Below, piece by piece: positions 39,252 through 48,839 of a DNA stretch of 64,000 nucleotides (position 1 is the stretch's first letter; each line of letters opens with the position of its first letter). Made by a program: the position numbers and the translations under genes. The notes under the pieces were generated by a model. The model was given only the letters and a program-made list of their open reading frames with translations. It was not told the DNA's origin and did no database searches. This DNA comes from Leptospira mtsangambouensis (GTDB taxonomy: Bacteria > Spirochaetota > Leptospiria > Leptospirales > Leptospiraceae), in assembly GCF_004770475.1 (NCBI RefSeq), contig NZ_RQHK01000017.1, forward strand, positions 434,001 through 498,000. Reading direction: 5' to 3'.

Positions 39252-39535
39252 TCCTTGGAATATATTTTTGGAAATAAACGAATCACGCATATTACCCGGA
39301 TGGTTGCTGGTATGGGGAAAAAAGTAAGGAAGGAGATATCCGCTATTCGCATAACCACCATTTATCATCTTTTCTACGTGGGACGCATATTCCCCCGAAC
39401 AAAGCGAGTATCTGCATTGCGTATAAACACCCCGCTTTACAAATACAGATTGAAGTAAGTTTGATTTTTTATTCTTGAACGGCTGGGATAGAAGCGAATA
39501 GGGCATTTGACACCTCGGTCATCTGCCCTAAATTT
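39252..39535. other. Intergenic region before the serS gene end
   Basis: About 284 bases with no supported gene. On the minus strand it holds the upstream extension of the OmpA/PD40 frame (to 39506) and an inverted repeat at 39500-39529. No promoter can be assigned with confidence. Confidence 0.5.
39500..39529 (-). terminator. Possible terminator-like inverted repeat downstream of serS
   Basis: AGGGCA (39500-39505) pairs with TGCCCT (39524-39529) and inner TGAC/GTCA halves also pair, giving a two-part stem just beyond the serS stop. No T-run follows on the minus strand, so it could be an attenuator-like or other structured element instead. Confidence 0.35.
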
Positions 39536-40792
39536 CTAACGAATGTATGGTTTCAATACATCCGGAATTTGGAAGGTTCCATCCGCCGATTGGTAGTTTT
39601 CGATCACTGCAGCGAGTGTTCGACCGATCGCAAGACCGGAACCATTCAGAGTATGGACGAGCAGGTTTTTTCCTTCCTTTGACTTGTATCGAATTTTTCC
39701 CCGTCTTGCTTGATAGTCTTTGAAGTTAGAAACAGAGGAAATCTCCATAAAACGACCAAGTCCAGGCATCCAAACTTCAATATCATAGGTTTTGGAAGAG
39801 GCACTAGACATATCCTTACTACAAAGTAACATCACACGGTAGGGAAGTTTCAATTTTTGCAAAATAGATTCAGCATCTTGGAGCATTTTTTCATGTTCGT
39901 TTTGCGAATTTTCCGGTTCTACAAACTTCACAAGTTCCACTTTTTGGAATTGGTGTACTCGCACAAGACCACGTGTATCTCGCCCATAAGACCCTGCCTC
40001 TCTCCGAAAACAAGATGTATGTGCACAAACAGAGATTGGTAATTCTTTTTCTGAAATAATTTCATCCCGGTAATAATTGGTGAGTGGGACTTCCGCAGTG
40101 GGAATCAAATTGAGTCCGTCTTTTTCGAGCCTGTAAAAATCCTCAGCAAACTTAGGAAGTTGTCCTGTGGCAGTCATCGACTCATCGTTTACAAGGACGG
40201 GAACCCACATCTCTTCGTATCCATTTTCAGAAGTATGGGTATCAAGCATGAGATTCATAAGCGCTCTTTCTAATTTGGCACCAAGTCCACGGTAGGTATA
40301 AAACCTCGCACCGGAAAGTTTAACTCCACGCTCAAAGTCAAAAATTCCCAAAACCTCTCCGATATCAAAATGGGTTTTAGCTTCAAAGGAAAGTTTAGGA
40401 ACTTCTCCCCACTGTCGGACAAGTACATTATCTGCTTCTGATTTTCCTTCTGGAACAGATGGATCTAGTAAGTTTGGAAGCCCTAAATTCAAATCATGCA
40501 AAGATTCTTCCTGTTTAGTCAGTTCTTCTTCAATTGCTTTGATCTGATCACCAACTCCTTTCATCGAAGCTGAAATTTCTGTGATATCTTTTCCTTGTGA
40601 TTTTTGAATTCCAATTTCTTTAGAAACTCGATTTCTCTCAGCACGAAGGTCTTCCACTTCTAGTTTTAGCTTTCTTTGTTTTTCAGAGATAGATTTAATT
40701 TTTGCTTCAATGTCTGTGGAGGCAACACCTCGTTTTTGTAAGGTGGAAAGTAACTCTTCAGGGTTTTGAACAATACGGTTGATATCAAGCAT
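39536..40792 (-). CDS. serS: Seryl-tRNA synthetase
   Basis: A 418-residue class II synthetase charging tRNA-Ser. The N-terminal long coiled-coil ([24 protein letters not shown]) contacts the tRNA variable arm; the catalytic part has [44 protein letters not shown] and [19 protein letters not shown]. Start overlaps the tatD stop by eight bases. Three of its substrate tRNAs (UGA, GCU, GGA) are encoded in the same window. Confidence 0.97.
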   Translation of the reverse strand: MLDINRIVQNPEELLSTLQKRGVASTDIEAKIKSISEKQRKLKLEVEDLRAERNRVSKEIGIQKSQGKDITEISASMKGVGDQIKAIEEELTKQEESLHDLNLGLPNLLDPSVPEGKSEADNVLVRQWGEVPKLSFEAKTHFDIGEVLGIFDFERGVKLSGARFYTYRGLGAKLERALMNLMLDTHTSENGYEEMWVPVLVNDESMTATGQLPKFAEDFYRLEKDGLNLIPTAEVPLTNYYRDEIISEKELPISVCAHTSCFRREAGSYGRDTRGLVRVHQFQKVELVKFVEPENSQNEHEKMLQDAESILQKLKLPYRVMLLCSKDMSSASSKTYDIEVWMPGLGRFMEISSVSNFKDYQARRGKIRYKSKEGKNLLVHTLNGSGLAIGRTLAAVIENYQSADGTFQIPDVLKPYIR

Positions 40793-41594
40793 GGTGATAA
40801 GCCTTTCTTTGTGTGAATTTTAATGAATTTTGATAAATGCGATCTGCTACTTCTGCATTGGTTTCTGTTCGAAGTGAAAACATCTTCTCAAGAACAAATG
40901 GTAAATGGGAAGAATCATTTCGTTTGCCTCTATGTGGCATGGGTGATAAAAAGGGAGCATCTGTTTCAATGAGAATGGTTTCCAGTGGAATTTTACGTGC
41001 AGCTTCTTGGATATCTGTCGCTGACTTAAACGTAACGATCCCCGAAAAGGAAACGTAATAACCTAAATCAACAAATTGTTTCGCTGCTTCATAATCATAA
41101 GTAAAACAATGAATCACACCAAAAGCTTTTGATTTATATTCTTTCAATGCTTCATAAGTATCTTCAAATGCATCGCGAGAATGGATCACTACAGGTAATT
41201 TATATTCAGAAGAAAATTCTAAAAATTTACGTAACACTTCATTCTGTGCAAGTCGTGTGCTAGCATCATGATAGAGATCGACACCAATCTCACCGATCGC
41301 CGAAAATTTTGGATCTTCCATTCGGGATTTTGCTAAATCTAAAATTTGATCTGCATTAGGGAATTCATGAATTTCCGTAGGATGACAACCAATCGAATAA
41401 AAAATCTCTAAATCATCTTTTGAATGTGTTTCTGAAATACGAACCGCTTCGATTGAACTTGGTAGATCAATCCCAATTTGGACCATACGGTCTACACCAG
41501 CCGTTCGGGATTTCGCCAGTGTTTCTTCAATCTCTTGGCCTTGTTCTCGAATTATGTCTAAGTGGCAATGAGTGTCTATGGTCGAATATCCCAT
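40785..41594 (-). CDS. TatD family metal-dependent hydrolase
   Basis: A 269-residue TIM-barrel nuclease-like hydrolase starting at ATG 41594 ([13 protein letters not shown]); an ATG at 41603 is also possible. Metal-site motifs: [36 protein letters not shown] and [11 protein letters not shown]. TatD proteins act in DNA/RNA 3' processing and D-amino-acid-related chemistry; the exact role is not settled. Coupled to serS by an eight-base overlap. Confidence 0.93.
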   Translation of the reverse strand: MGYSTIDTHCHLDIIREQGQEIEETLAKSRTAGVDRMVQIGIDLPSSIEAVRISETHSKDDLEIFYSIGCHPTEIHEFPNADQILDLAKSRMEDPKFSAIGEIGVDLYHDASTRLAQNEVLRKFLEFSSEYKLPVVIHSRDAFEDTYEALKEYKSKAFGVIHCFTYDYEAAKQFVDLGYYVSFSGIVTFKSATDIQEAARKIPLETILIETDAPFLSPMPHRGKRNDSSHLPFVLEKMFSLRTETNAEVADRIYQNSLKFTQRKAYHHA

Positions 41595-41700
41595 AAATAG
41601 CAAGATTTGTAATTTCCACTGGATGAAAATGAAAATTCAATCGAAAGATATAGTGGGTACGATAAGTTTTGTTTAAATAGTCGAAGGTCTAAAAGAGAAC

Positions 41701-42690
41701 GTGGAAGTAAAACAAAGACTACATCTAATTTTTTACCGATTACGGTATAAAGTCCAGGAATGGAAGCTTAAGTTATCCCAACGTTACGAGGACCTAGACA
41801 AAAAAGGTCGTGAACGTCTGACAATTATGGTCATTCCTCACACCGATCGTAGAACCATTAACTTTGTTATATCTTACAAAGCGATTTCCATCTTCATCGG
41901 AATCATGGTAGTGCTTCTTGTGATCAGCGCTGTGAATGTTTTATCACATAGTGGATCCATCCACCAGCTCACAGAACTCAATTTAACAAACAAAGACTTT
42001 ATCAGACAATCTTCCAAGATGAAAGAAGAGGTTAACTCTCTTCACGAAACCATCCAATACTACTACGAAAGAATTTCTAACCTCTATATCAAACTCGGCG
42101 GAGATCCTTCTCGAGTTTCCAAAGGGATGGGTGGACAAGCAGGACAATTTCTCGCATTACAAGGAACACCTCAATCCGACATCACGGACGAATCCTTTCG
42201 CATCAAAGAAGACATTCATAATTTAAAATTATCCTCTGAACTTTCTGAAGAGATCATCAAACTCATCAAAAAAAGAAAGAGTATCATTCGTAACACTCCA
42301 TCCATTTGGCCAACAAAAGGTTATGTATTATTTCCTTTTGGAAAATATATTTCACCTGTCACTGGAAAAGAAGAACTCAACAGAGGACTAGACATTGGAT
42401 CCTTTCCTGGTGCAGAAGTCATTGCAACTGCTCCTGGAATTGTTTTTGATACAGGATACTCTCCAGCCACAGGTTACTACGTAAAATTATCACATCGTTT
42501 TGGTTGGAAAACCATCTACTCCAACCTTGATAGAATTCGCGTTAAGAAAAATGAAAAACTCTCCAAGGGTGACATCTTAGGTTATGTTGGAAAATCACCA
42601 GAAAATCCGATTTACCATCTTCATTATGAAGTACATGTTGGTACCCAAGCGTTGAATCCGTTTTCGTTTCTCAACCAAATTCAAGAATAA
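41701..42690 (+). CDS. Membrane-anchored M23-like protein with degenerate zinc site, bactofilin partner
   Basis: A 329-residue protein starting at GTG 41701. It has a cytoplasmic N-terminus, one membrane helix ([22 protein letters not shown]), a coiled-coil stretch and a C-terminal M23 domain. The HxxxD motif reads NRGLD, with N227 for the usual His, and YAHL reads YSNL, with N275 for His; D231 and HLHYEV (H306, H308) remain. The zinc site is therefore probably lost. The stop overlaps the bactofilin ATG. M23-bactofilin pairs shape peptidoglycan in several bacteria, so this may be a scaffold or activator instead of an enzyme. Confidence 0.82.
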   Translation: MEVKQRLHLIFYRLRYKVQEWKLKLSQRYEDLDKKGRERLTIMVIPHTDRRTINFVISYKAISIFIGIMVVLLVISAVNVLSHSGSIHQLTELNLTNKDFIRQSSKMKEEVNSLHETIQYYYERISNLYIKLGGDPSRVSKGMGGQAGQFLALQGTPQSDITDESFRIKEDIHNLKLSSELSEEIIKLIKKRKSIIRNTPSIWPTKGYVLFPFGKYISPVTGKEELNRGLDIGSFPGAEVIATAPGIVFDTGYSPATGYYVKLSHRFGWKTIYSNLDRIRVKKNEKLSKGDILGYVGKSPENPIYHLHYEVHVGTQALNPFSFLNQIQE

Positions 42691-43043
42691 TGTCCAATCC
42701 ATCTACAGAAGAAGAATTTTTAGTTAATAGCATCATTGGGGAAGGCGCCGAGTTCGTTGGCGAATTTAAGTTCCCAGGCCTCATTCGTATCGATGGAAAA
42801 TTTCGTGGAGTCCTCGAAACTACCGGAAAGGTACTTATAGGAAAATCCGGAATCGTCGATACAGATATCAAAGCAAGAGTGGTGGTTGCCGGAGGAGAAA
42901 TCCGCGGAAACATCTATGCAACAGAACGAGTTACATTACTTTCTAGCTGTCGATTGGAAGGAGACATTGTCACTCCACGCCTCATCGTAGAAGAAGGTGT
43001 AGTGTTTCACGGAAAATGCACAATTAATCCCACTCGTCATTAG
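42690..43043 (+). CDS. Bactofilin
   Basis: A 117-residue bactofilin. Its core is the repeated beta-helix pattern with hydrophobic/Gly turns (GEGAEFVGEFKFPGLIRIDGKFRG, GKVLIGKSGIVDTDIKARVVVAGGEIRGNI, SCRLEGDIVTPRLIVEEG). Bactofilins polymerise without nucleotide and recruit cell-wall enzymes; a bactofilin is known to affect cell shape in L. biflexa. It shares a start/stop overlap with the degenerate M23 gene and is followed by yaaR. Confidence 0.92.
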   Translation: MSNPSTEEEFLVNSIIGEGAEFVGEFKFPGLIRIDGKFRGVLETTGKVLIGKSGIVDTDIKARVVVAGGEIRGNIYATERVTLLSSCRLEGDIVTPRLIVEEGVVFHGKCTINPTRH

Positions 43044-43051
43044 GCGGGTTT

Positions 43052-43522
43052 ATGATCATTCAAAACAACAACCCTAAGTCTGTCTCCACTCAGACAAAAA
43101 AAGGGTCCAAAGAAAAACTCTCTGGTTCTTTTGGACCAGTTGATGAATCCAAACAAAGTTTTTTAGATATTTTAGAATCCATTGTTCCTTCTGGAAAAGA
43201 AGAAACCAGAGAACTTAACGAACTCTGGAAGGATTTACCTGATTTGGAAAAGGAACTCATCAAAGATCCCAACCACAGAAACCTTGAATCCTACAAAAAA
43301 CATATCAAACAAATCGCAGAACTTATCCTTAAAAAAAACTACAAGGTCATGCAAGCGCCCCAACGAGGACGAAATGACCAAAAAGACGTACGTTATGTAA
43401 AGGTTGTGGATGAAAAATTGGATCTCCTTGCCAAAACCATGTTTTCTCCCAACAACAGCGCTTTCGTGATTTTGAAACAATTAGATGAAATTAGGGGTCT
43501 ATTGATTGATCTAAAAGGATAA
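43052..43522 (+). CDS. YaaR (DUF327) family protein
   Basis: A 156-residue helical protein of the YaaR/DUF327 family, recognisable in SFLDILESIV and HIKQIAELILKKNYKVMQ...RYVKVVDEKLDLLAKTM. The function is unknown; in Bacillus the gene lies beside holB, which is also in this window but 8 kb away. It sits nine bases after the bactofilin gene and four before the ABC exporter, so all belong to one operon. Confidence 0.85.
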   Translation: MIIQNNNPKSVSTQTKKGSKEKLSGSFGPVDESKQSFLDILESIVPSGKEETRELNELWKDLPDLEKELIKDPNHRNLESYKKHIKQIAELILKKNYKVMQAPQRGRNDQKDVRYVKVVDEKLDLLAKTMFSPNNSAFVILKQLDEIRGLLIDLKG

Positions 43523-43526
43523 ATCA

Positions 43527-45353
43527 TTGCATACTCCAGACCGCGCTAAGTCAAAAAATCTCCGTGTCCTCTCTAAAACCTTTTCCTATTTAAAACCTTA
43601 CAGATTCCAAATGACCCTTTCCTCACTGGCTCTGCTTTTTACGGCCGGAGTGACTTTGGGGCTCGGACAGGGTTTACGCCATTTGGTGGATGCAGGGTTT
43701 TCTGCTAGATCCAAACAAGAATTAGGTTACTCACTTGCCTTTATCATTTTAGTCGGAATCTTCCTTGCGATCGGAACTTACATTCGTCATTACGCAGTTT
43801 CATGGATTGGAGAACGAGTGGCCTCAGACATTCGAAGGGATGTGTTCAAACATATCATCTTCATCCATCCCAGTTTTTTTGAACTCAATTCTCCCGGTGA
43901 AATCCAATCGCGAATCACAACCGACACAACGCTCATCCAAACAGTAATCGGATCCTCCGCATCCATTGCCCTTAGAAATGTTTTGATGTTTGTCGGTGGA
44001 ATTATTTTTCTTTTTATCACCAATGCGAAACTCACGATGATTGTTCTCTTCAGTGTACCTTTCATTGTGTTTCCTATTTTGTTCTTTGGAAAAAAAGTAA
44101 GGAATTTATCCCGCACCACTCAGGACAAAATTGCAAGCATTGGAACTTACGTCAGTGAATCCCTTCTCAATATAAAAATCCTACAATCCTTCCACCACCA
44201 AGAAGAAGACATTGAAAAGTTTTCATACACTGTCGAGGGAGCCTTCGATGTGGCTGTTGCTCGCATCAAACAAAGAGCTCTTCTGATTGCGGCAGTCATT
44301 CTTTTCATCCTTACTGGAATCAGCGTCATGTTATGGATTGGTGGAACAGATGTACTCGAAGGAAAAATTACCGGTGGGGAACTCATCGCATTTTCTTTTT
44401 ATGCAATCATGGTAGCCAATAGTGTTGGTGCCGTTTCTGAAGTTCTTGGAGATTTACAAAGGGCTGCTGGTGCCACCGAACGATTGATGGAACTTCTTTT
44501 ATCCGAATCAGAAATCAAAGATCCAGAATATCCAAAACCAATCGCAGACGTTTTACATCCAACGGAAGGGAATGGATCTTTATCTCTCAACGGGACCTCA
44601 AAACAGAAGGGATTAAAAATCAATTTGGATCATTTGGAATTTTCATATCCATCTCGTCCGGAACACAAAGCCATCCGAGGAATTCATTTAGAAATTCCTG
44701 CCAACAAAACTACAGCTCTTGTTGGTCCCTCTGGTGGTGGAAAGAGTACACTCTTTGAACTCATCCTCAGATTCTATGATCCCACTGCTGGAAAAATTCT
44801 TATCGAAGGTGTCGACCTTAGAGAATTGGCATTAAAAGATTTAAGATCTCTCATTGGCTTTGTTCCGCAACAACCCATTCTCTTTAGCGGAACTTTACGA
44901 GAGAACATTGCCTACGGAAAACCAAATGCAAGTTTCGAAGAAATCGAAAAGGCTGCGGCCAGTGCTTATGTTACGGAATTTTTAAACCAACTTCCGAATG
45001 GGTATGATACCAACTTAGGACATTTAGGAACAAGACTCTCCGGCGGACAAAAACAAAGGATCGCAATTGCAAGAGCCATCCTTCGGAACCCAAGAATTCT
45101 TTTATTGGATGAAGCCACTTCGGCTCTTGATTCAGAATCAGAACAAATGATTCAGCAGGCTTTAGATTTTTTAGTGAAAGAAAGAACAACCATTATGATA
45201 GCTCACAGACTTTCCACAGTCGTAAAATCGGATCAGATTGTGGTAATTAAAGAAGGGGAGATTGAGTCCGTCGGAACCCATGACGAACTCATTCGAAAAA
45301 GTGAATTGTATGAGCGACTAGCGAAACTACAGTTTCACACCGAGCTGCTCTAA
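43527..45353 (+). CDS. ABC exporter, MsbA-like fused half-transporter
   Basis: A 608-residue protein starting at TTG 43527 with AAGGA seven bases upstream. Six membrane spans are followed by an ABC ATPase: LVGPSGGGKSTLFELI (Walker A), the LSGGQKQRIAIARA signature and ILLLDEATSALDSES (Walker B). Type IV exporters of this kind flip lipids (MsbA) or expel drugs; the neighbours (bactofilin, M23-like, partition genes) suggest an envelope role. It ends 27 bases inside the end of the convergent parB gene. Confidence 0.9.
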   Translation: MHTPDRAKSKNLRVLSKTFSYLKPYRFQMTLSSLALLFTAGVTLGLGQGLRHLVDAGFSARSKQELGYSLAFIILVGIFLAIGTYIRHYAVSWIGERVASDIRRDVFKHIIFIHPSFFELNSPGEIQSRITTDTTLIQTVIGSSASIALRNVLMFVGGIIFLFITNAKLTMIVLFSVPFIVFPILFFGKKVRNLSRTTQDKIASIGTYVSESLLNIKILQSFHHQEEDIEKFSYTVEGAFDVAVARIKQRALLIAAVILFILTGISVMLWIGGTDVLEGKITGGELIAFSFYAIMVANSVGAVSEVLGDLQRAAGATERLMELLLSESEIKDPEYPKPIADVLHPTEGNGSLSLNGTSKQKGLKINLDHLEFSYPSRPEHKAIRGIHLEIPANKTTALVGPSGGGKSTLFELILRFYDPTAGKILIEGVDLRELALKDLRSLIGFVPQQPILFSGTLRENIAYGKPNASFEEIEKAAASAYVTEFLNQLPNGYDTNLGHLGTRLSGGQKQRIAIARAILRNPRILLLDEATSALDSESEQMIQQALDFLVKERTTIMIAHRLSTVVKSDQIVVIKEGEIESVGTHDELIRKSELYERLAKLQFHTELL

Positions 45354-46223
45354 AATTCTTTCCATATCATTTAGGTTGGCGTAAGAAAAAACAATTTTCC
45401 CTTTTCCATTCGTTTCATTGTGGGCCACTTCCACTTTGGAACTGTATTTGTTTCTGAGTTTGGATTCTAATTTTACAATACTCGCATCTCGTTTGTCAGG
45501 ACCCATAGAGGCCGACTTCGATTTTTTATCTGGGTGTAAAAGATTAGAAACAAAATTTTCTACCTCTCGAACATTCCAACCTTCAGCGATTACTTTCTGG
45601 CCCACTTCCAATTGTTTTTTAGGATCAGGGATAGAGAGAAGAGGGCGGGCCTGTCCTTCCGAAAGTTTTCCTTCCTTCACTAAGTCTTGTAATAATTTAG
45701 GAAGGGAGAGAAGACGAATTAAGTTAGAAATGGTAGCTCTGTTTTTTCCAACACGAGTCGCAAGATCAGTTACCTTTAATCCTCGTTTGTCGATAATGGC
45801 TTGATAGGCCAAAGCCTCATCCATAGGATTTAGATTTTCTCTTTGGATATTTTCAATAAGGGCAAGTTCCATCATATCCGCTTCGGAAAGATCACGAACA
45901 ATCGCAGGGATTTTAGCAAAGCCTGCAAGTTTGCACGCACGTAATCTTCTTTCTCCCGCCACCAAAAGAAATCCTGAACCCGAAGGATTCTTTTGCACAA
46001 CGATGGGTTGGATCACTCCATGTTCCGTGATGGTATTGGATAACTCTTGGATGGAAGCATCAGAGAATTGTTTTCTTGGTTGGTGTGGGTTTGGTAAAAT
46101 TTCTGTGACTTTAATTTCCCTTAGGCCCGTTTGTTCCTCTTTAGAAATCTCAACATTGTTTTCATTTACAGGAATTAAATTCCCAAGTCCTCTTCCTAAA
46201 ACTTTACCTTTGCCGAGTGCCAT
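45327..46223 (-). CDS. parB: Chromosome-partitioning protein ParB
   Basis: A 298-residue ParB. The N-terminal CTPase region has LPNPHQPRKQF and VAGERRLRACKLAGF, the central helix-turn-helix TDLATRVGKNRATISNLIRLLSLP reads parS, and the C-terminal region dimerises. It loads on parS and spreads as a CTP-gated clamp. Its gene is four bases downstream of parA, and parS sites are nearby (47486-47501, 48446-48459). Confidence 0.95.
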   Translation of the reverse strand: MALGKGKVLGRGLGNLIPVNENNVEISKEEQTGLREIKVTEILPNPHQPRKQFSDASIQELSNTITEHGVIQPIVVQKNPSGSGFLLVAGERRLRACKLAGFAKIPAIVRDLSEADMMELALIENIQRENLNPMDEALAYQAIIDKRGLKVTDLATRVGKNRATISNLIRLLSLPKLLQDLVKEGKLSEGQARPLLSIPDPKKQLEVGQKVIAEGWNVREVENFVSNLLHPDKKSKSASMGPDKRDASIVKLESKLRNKYSSKVEVAHNETNGKGKIVFSYANLNDMERILEQLGVKL

Positions 46224-46227
46224 AACC

Positions 46228-46989
46228 TTATGCCTTCCCTACAATTTCTTCCGCTAAACTTTTATAACTTTTTGCACCCACACCATCTGGATCATAATAG
46301 TTGATTGGTTTTCCAAAAGAAGGTGCTTCTGATAATTTTACATTTCTTGGAATGACAGTTTCATATACTTTCTCTTTGAAATAGTTTCGAACATCTTCCG
46401 CAACTTGGTTTGCTAAGTTAGTTCGTTTGTCATACATCGTGAGAAGTACTCCTTCGAGTGCGAGTGATGGATTCCATTGCGACTGCACGAGAGAAATAAT
46501 TCGCATGAGCTGCGACAATCCTTCCAATGCAAAGTATTCTGTTTGCAAAGTGATCATCACTGACTGAGAAGCACAGAGGGCATTGATAGTAAGAACACCG
46601 AGTGAAGGAGGACAATCGATTAGAATATAATCATAAGATTCTTTCACAGATGCTAAAGCATCTTTCAATTTGAATTCCTTTCTTTCCATTCCGAGGAAAT
46701 CCACTTCCAAACCGGAGAGGTTGATGTTGGAAGGAATGATATCCAAATTGTTTACGAATGTTTTTTGAACCGCTTCTCTTGCAGAGAGTTCCCCAATCAA
46801 AACTTCATAAGTTGTTTTTTGTAAAGACTGCACTTCCAACCCAAGACCTGAGCCTGAGTTTCCTTGCGGATCGATATCAAGGAGCAAAACTTTTTTTCCC
46901 AAATCAACAAGATTGGATGCCAAGTTTATCGCTGTTGTCGTTTTACCGACTCCACCTTTTTGATTACTGATAGAAACAATTTTACCCAT
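46228..46989 (-). CDS. parA: Chromosome-partitioning ATPase ParA
   Basis: A 253-residue Walker-type ATPase (deviant Walker [41 protein letters not shown]). ParA binds DNA non-specifically and moves ParB-parS complexes apart. Its start overlaps the end of rsmG by eight bases, so rsmG-parA-parB are cotranscribed. Confidence 0.95.
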   Translation of the reverse strand: MGKIVSISNQKGGVGKTTTAINLASNLVDLGKKVLLLDIDPQGNSGSGLGLEVQSLQKTTYEVLIGELSAREAVQKTFVNNLDIIPSNINLSGLEVDFLGMERKEFKLKDALASVKESYDYILIDCPPSLGVLTINALCASQSVMITLQTEYFALEGLSQLMRIISLVQSQWNPSLALEGVLLTMYDKRTNLANQVAEDVRNYFKEKVYETVIPRNVKLSEAPSFGKPINYYDPDGVGAKSYKSLAEEIVGKA

Positions 46990-47725
46990 TCTTGCTTTTC
47001 GTCTCCTTTACGATTTCTTTCCAGTCGCGGGGGAATCCCTTTTTCGGAAGGGAATTCTTTTGTAGTATTTTTATATGTCTCTTTCCCACAAACTCTAATT
47101 CAGGAATGGGGATTTCTTTTTTCATAAAGAAACCATTATTGCTAAGAACCTCTGTCTCCTTTTCCAAATCTTGATAGGGTTGTGCAAGGAAGGGACATAA
47201 GATTCCTTTTTGTTTTACCATTCGTGTTGTGACTTCAGCAATGTAGGGATAAGGAACCATCGCTCTTGAAGTGACTACATCAAAATTGGAACTAATCTCT
47301 TCTGTCCGTGCGTAGATAAAGTCCACTCGCTTTTTGACTTTGGAAAGGCTTCCAGTTTCAATTTCTGTTTCAAGAAGTGCGAGCTTTCGTTTTTGAGAAT
47401 CCACGAGAAAAACATGCGGTGCTTTTTTTAAGAGAGCAAAAAGAAAACCGGGAAGACCTGGCCCAGTGCCAACATCGGCCACATTTGTTTCACGTGAAAC
47501 AAATCCGGTAACTTTCAATTTCCAAACAAAGACCAGGGATTCGATAATATGTCTCTCTAGAATTTTCTCTGAATCATTTCGAGAAAAGAATCCTCCTTTC
47601 TCGTTGTCTCGTTTTAGAAACTCATAAAAGTTTTTCACTAATTCCCAATCGAACTCTGGTTCCAACTTAGGAAACAGGTCAGGGATGATGGATTGGATTT
47701 CTTCTTGGATGGTTTTTTCTGACAT
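46982..47725 (-). CDS. rsmG: 16S rRNA (guanine-527-N7) methyltransferase RsmG
   Basis: A 247-residue SAM-dependent methyltransferase with the motif [13 protein letters not shown] and VTSRAMVPY. It methylates G527 of 16S rRNA; loss gives low-level streptomycin resistance in other bacteria. The codons for GFVSRETN are formed by a perfect parS site (47486-47501), so the gene doubles as the centromere sequence. Upstream of parA-parB as in many chromosomes. Confidence 0.94.
   Translation of the reverse strand: MSEKTIQEEIQSIIPDLFPKLEPEFDWELVKNFYEFLKRDNEKGGFFSRNDSEKILERHIIESLVFVWKLKVTGFVSRETNVADVGTGPGLPGFLFALLKKAPHVFLVDSQKRKLALLETEIETGSLSKVKKRVDFIYARTEEISSNFDVVTSRAMVPYPYIAEVTTRMVKQKGILCPFLAQPYQDLEKETEVLSNNGFFMKKEIPIPELEFVGKRHIKILQKNSLPKKGFPRDWKEIVKETKSKNG
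47486..47501. promoter_or_regulatory. parS site 1, inside rsmG
   Basis: TGTTTCACGTGAAACA matches the universal parS consensus at all 16 positions, and the symmetry extends to 22 bases (47483-47504). It is 5.5 kb left of dnaA and lies within the coding sequence of rsmG. Confidence 0.93.
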
Positions 47726-47783
47726 AATCGTATTATCGTTTTAAATGAATTCGCCGATGTCTCCTGTAGGAGAACTCTTTTCC

Positions 47784-48509
47784 ATGATTCGAATCATTAG
47801 TTTTTTAATCATCCTTTCCTTTCCTATTTTAGGTTACACTCCGGGTAAGTGGTCCCACAAAGATGCCTACTTGTTCAAAAAAGTTAAAAAAGTTCCAAAC
47901 AAAGAAATTGTCCGTAACGGCGAAGGACAGGTTGTTTATGTTGCTGAATACGAATACAACAGTGATGGAAAATTAATCACCGAAACATATTCGGATAAAG
48001 AAGGGAAAGGTGACGGCAAAACATCTTTCCGTTACACCGATGGTTTACTTTCTAGCGAAGAAGTTTATGACAACGGTGGTCATCTCGTCGAACGAAAGGA
48101 TTTTCAATTCAAAGGTCGTTCTTTGAAAAAGATGAACGTGAAAGACGGAGAAGGGAGACTACTGATTGTTTATTCGATTGAGAGTGACGGCGAAGGAAAT
48201 GTTTTTGCTGCTGAAGGTAAAAACTTAGAAACCAAAGACAATGAATCTTTCCGATTTCAAATCGATCCTAAACGTCCGAATGTTCAAATTCAATATCTCA
48301 CCGATGACAAAAAGAAAGGACTTGGTGAAATTCATTTCAAGTTTGATGCTAAAGGAAACTTAGTGGAAAGAGAATTCTTCCAAGGTGAGACCCGACGTGT
48401 GCATAAATTAAAATACATGGCCGATGGAAGTTTAGAGTCCCACTCGTTTCACGTGAAACAAGGGGACAACTGGATTCTCGAAAAGACCCATGTGCTTGTC
48501 TACGAATAG
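47784..48509 (+). CDS. Exported repeat protein of unknown function
   Basis: A 241-residue protein from ATG 47784, which gives a signal peptide (MIRIISFLIILSFPILGYTP); frames from 47745 and 47757 are possible. The mature part has repeats of the type YNSDGKLITETYSDKEGKGDG, FRYTDGLLSSEEVYDNGGHLVERKDF, HFKFDAKGNLVEREFF, resembling the YD/MORN-like strand pairs seen in surface proteins. Function unknown. Its 3' codons for SFHVKQ are formed by a second parS site. Divergent from rsmG; it is followed by a bidirectional terminator. Confidence 0.75.
   Translation: MIRIISFLIILSFPILGYTPGKWSHKDAYLFKKVKKVPNKEIVRNGEGQVVYVAEYEYNSDGKLITETYSDKEGKGDGKTSFRYTDGLLSSEEVYDNGGHLVERKDFQFKGRSLKKMNVKDGEGRLLIVYSIESDGEGNVFAAEGKNLETKDNESFRFQIDPKRPNVQIQYLTDDKKKGLGEIHFKFDAKGNLVEREFFQGETRRVHKLKYMADGSLESHSFHVKQGDNWILEKTHVLVYE
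48446..48459. promoter_or_regulatory. parS site 2, inside the exported-repeat gene
   Basis: GTTTCACGTGAAAC is the 14-base palindromic core of parS, with C instead of T in the flanking first position (48445). It lies about 960 bases from site 1 and 4.5 kb from dnaA, in the coding sequence near the end of the gene. Confidence 0.88.
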
Positions 48510-48839
48510 ATAGATTTTCAAAAAGATTGTAGGGATCGGTCTAGTAATCGAATGTTCAAATTCGGTAATTTGAAAACAAAGAATGTTGAGTATTGAACTT
48601 AAAAGACTCTCAAGGTAAAATAGCGAAAGGTTTATCTGAATTCAAAGTTTGATTTCTGATAGTTAAAAGTTCGCATCATTAGTCTTTCAAAAATCTGCCT
48701 CTGAAATTCTGTAATGCACCTCAAAAGAGTTTTAAATTGCGAAAATCGATTCGAAGAAATCTAAACACAAAAAAAAGCCAAGAAGGAATATCCCTCTTGG
48801 CTTTTTGATTTTAAGGAAAGTTCGTCGTTTGTTTTTTAG
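48510..48839. other. Gene-free interval between exported-repeat gene and mnmG
   Basis: 330 bases with no supported ORF or RNA. The only structure I see is the terminator near its right end. The rest is AT-rich, with no clear repeats. Confidence 0.6.
48776..48805. terminator. Bidirectional Rho-independent terminator
   Basis: AGCCAAGA (48776-48783) pairs with TCTTGGCT (48795-48802), with a few more pairs inside, flanked by an A-run on the left and T-run on the right. It can end both the exported-repeat gene and the convergent mnmG gene. Confidence 0.85.

Noticed and set aside
43003..43018. parS-like half site in the bactofilin gene
   Set aside because: TGTTTCACG matches but the other half (GAAAATG) does not; not palindromic.
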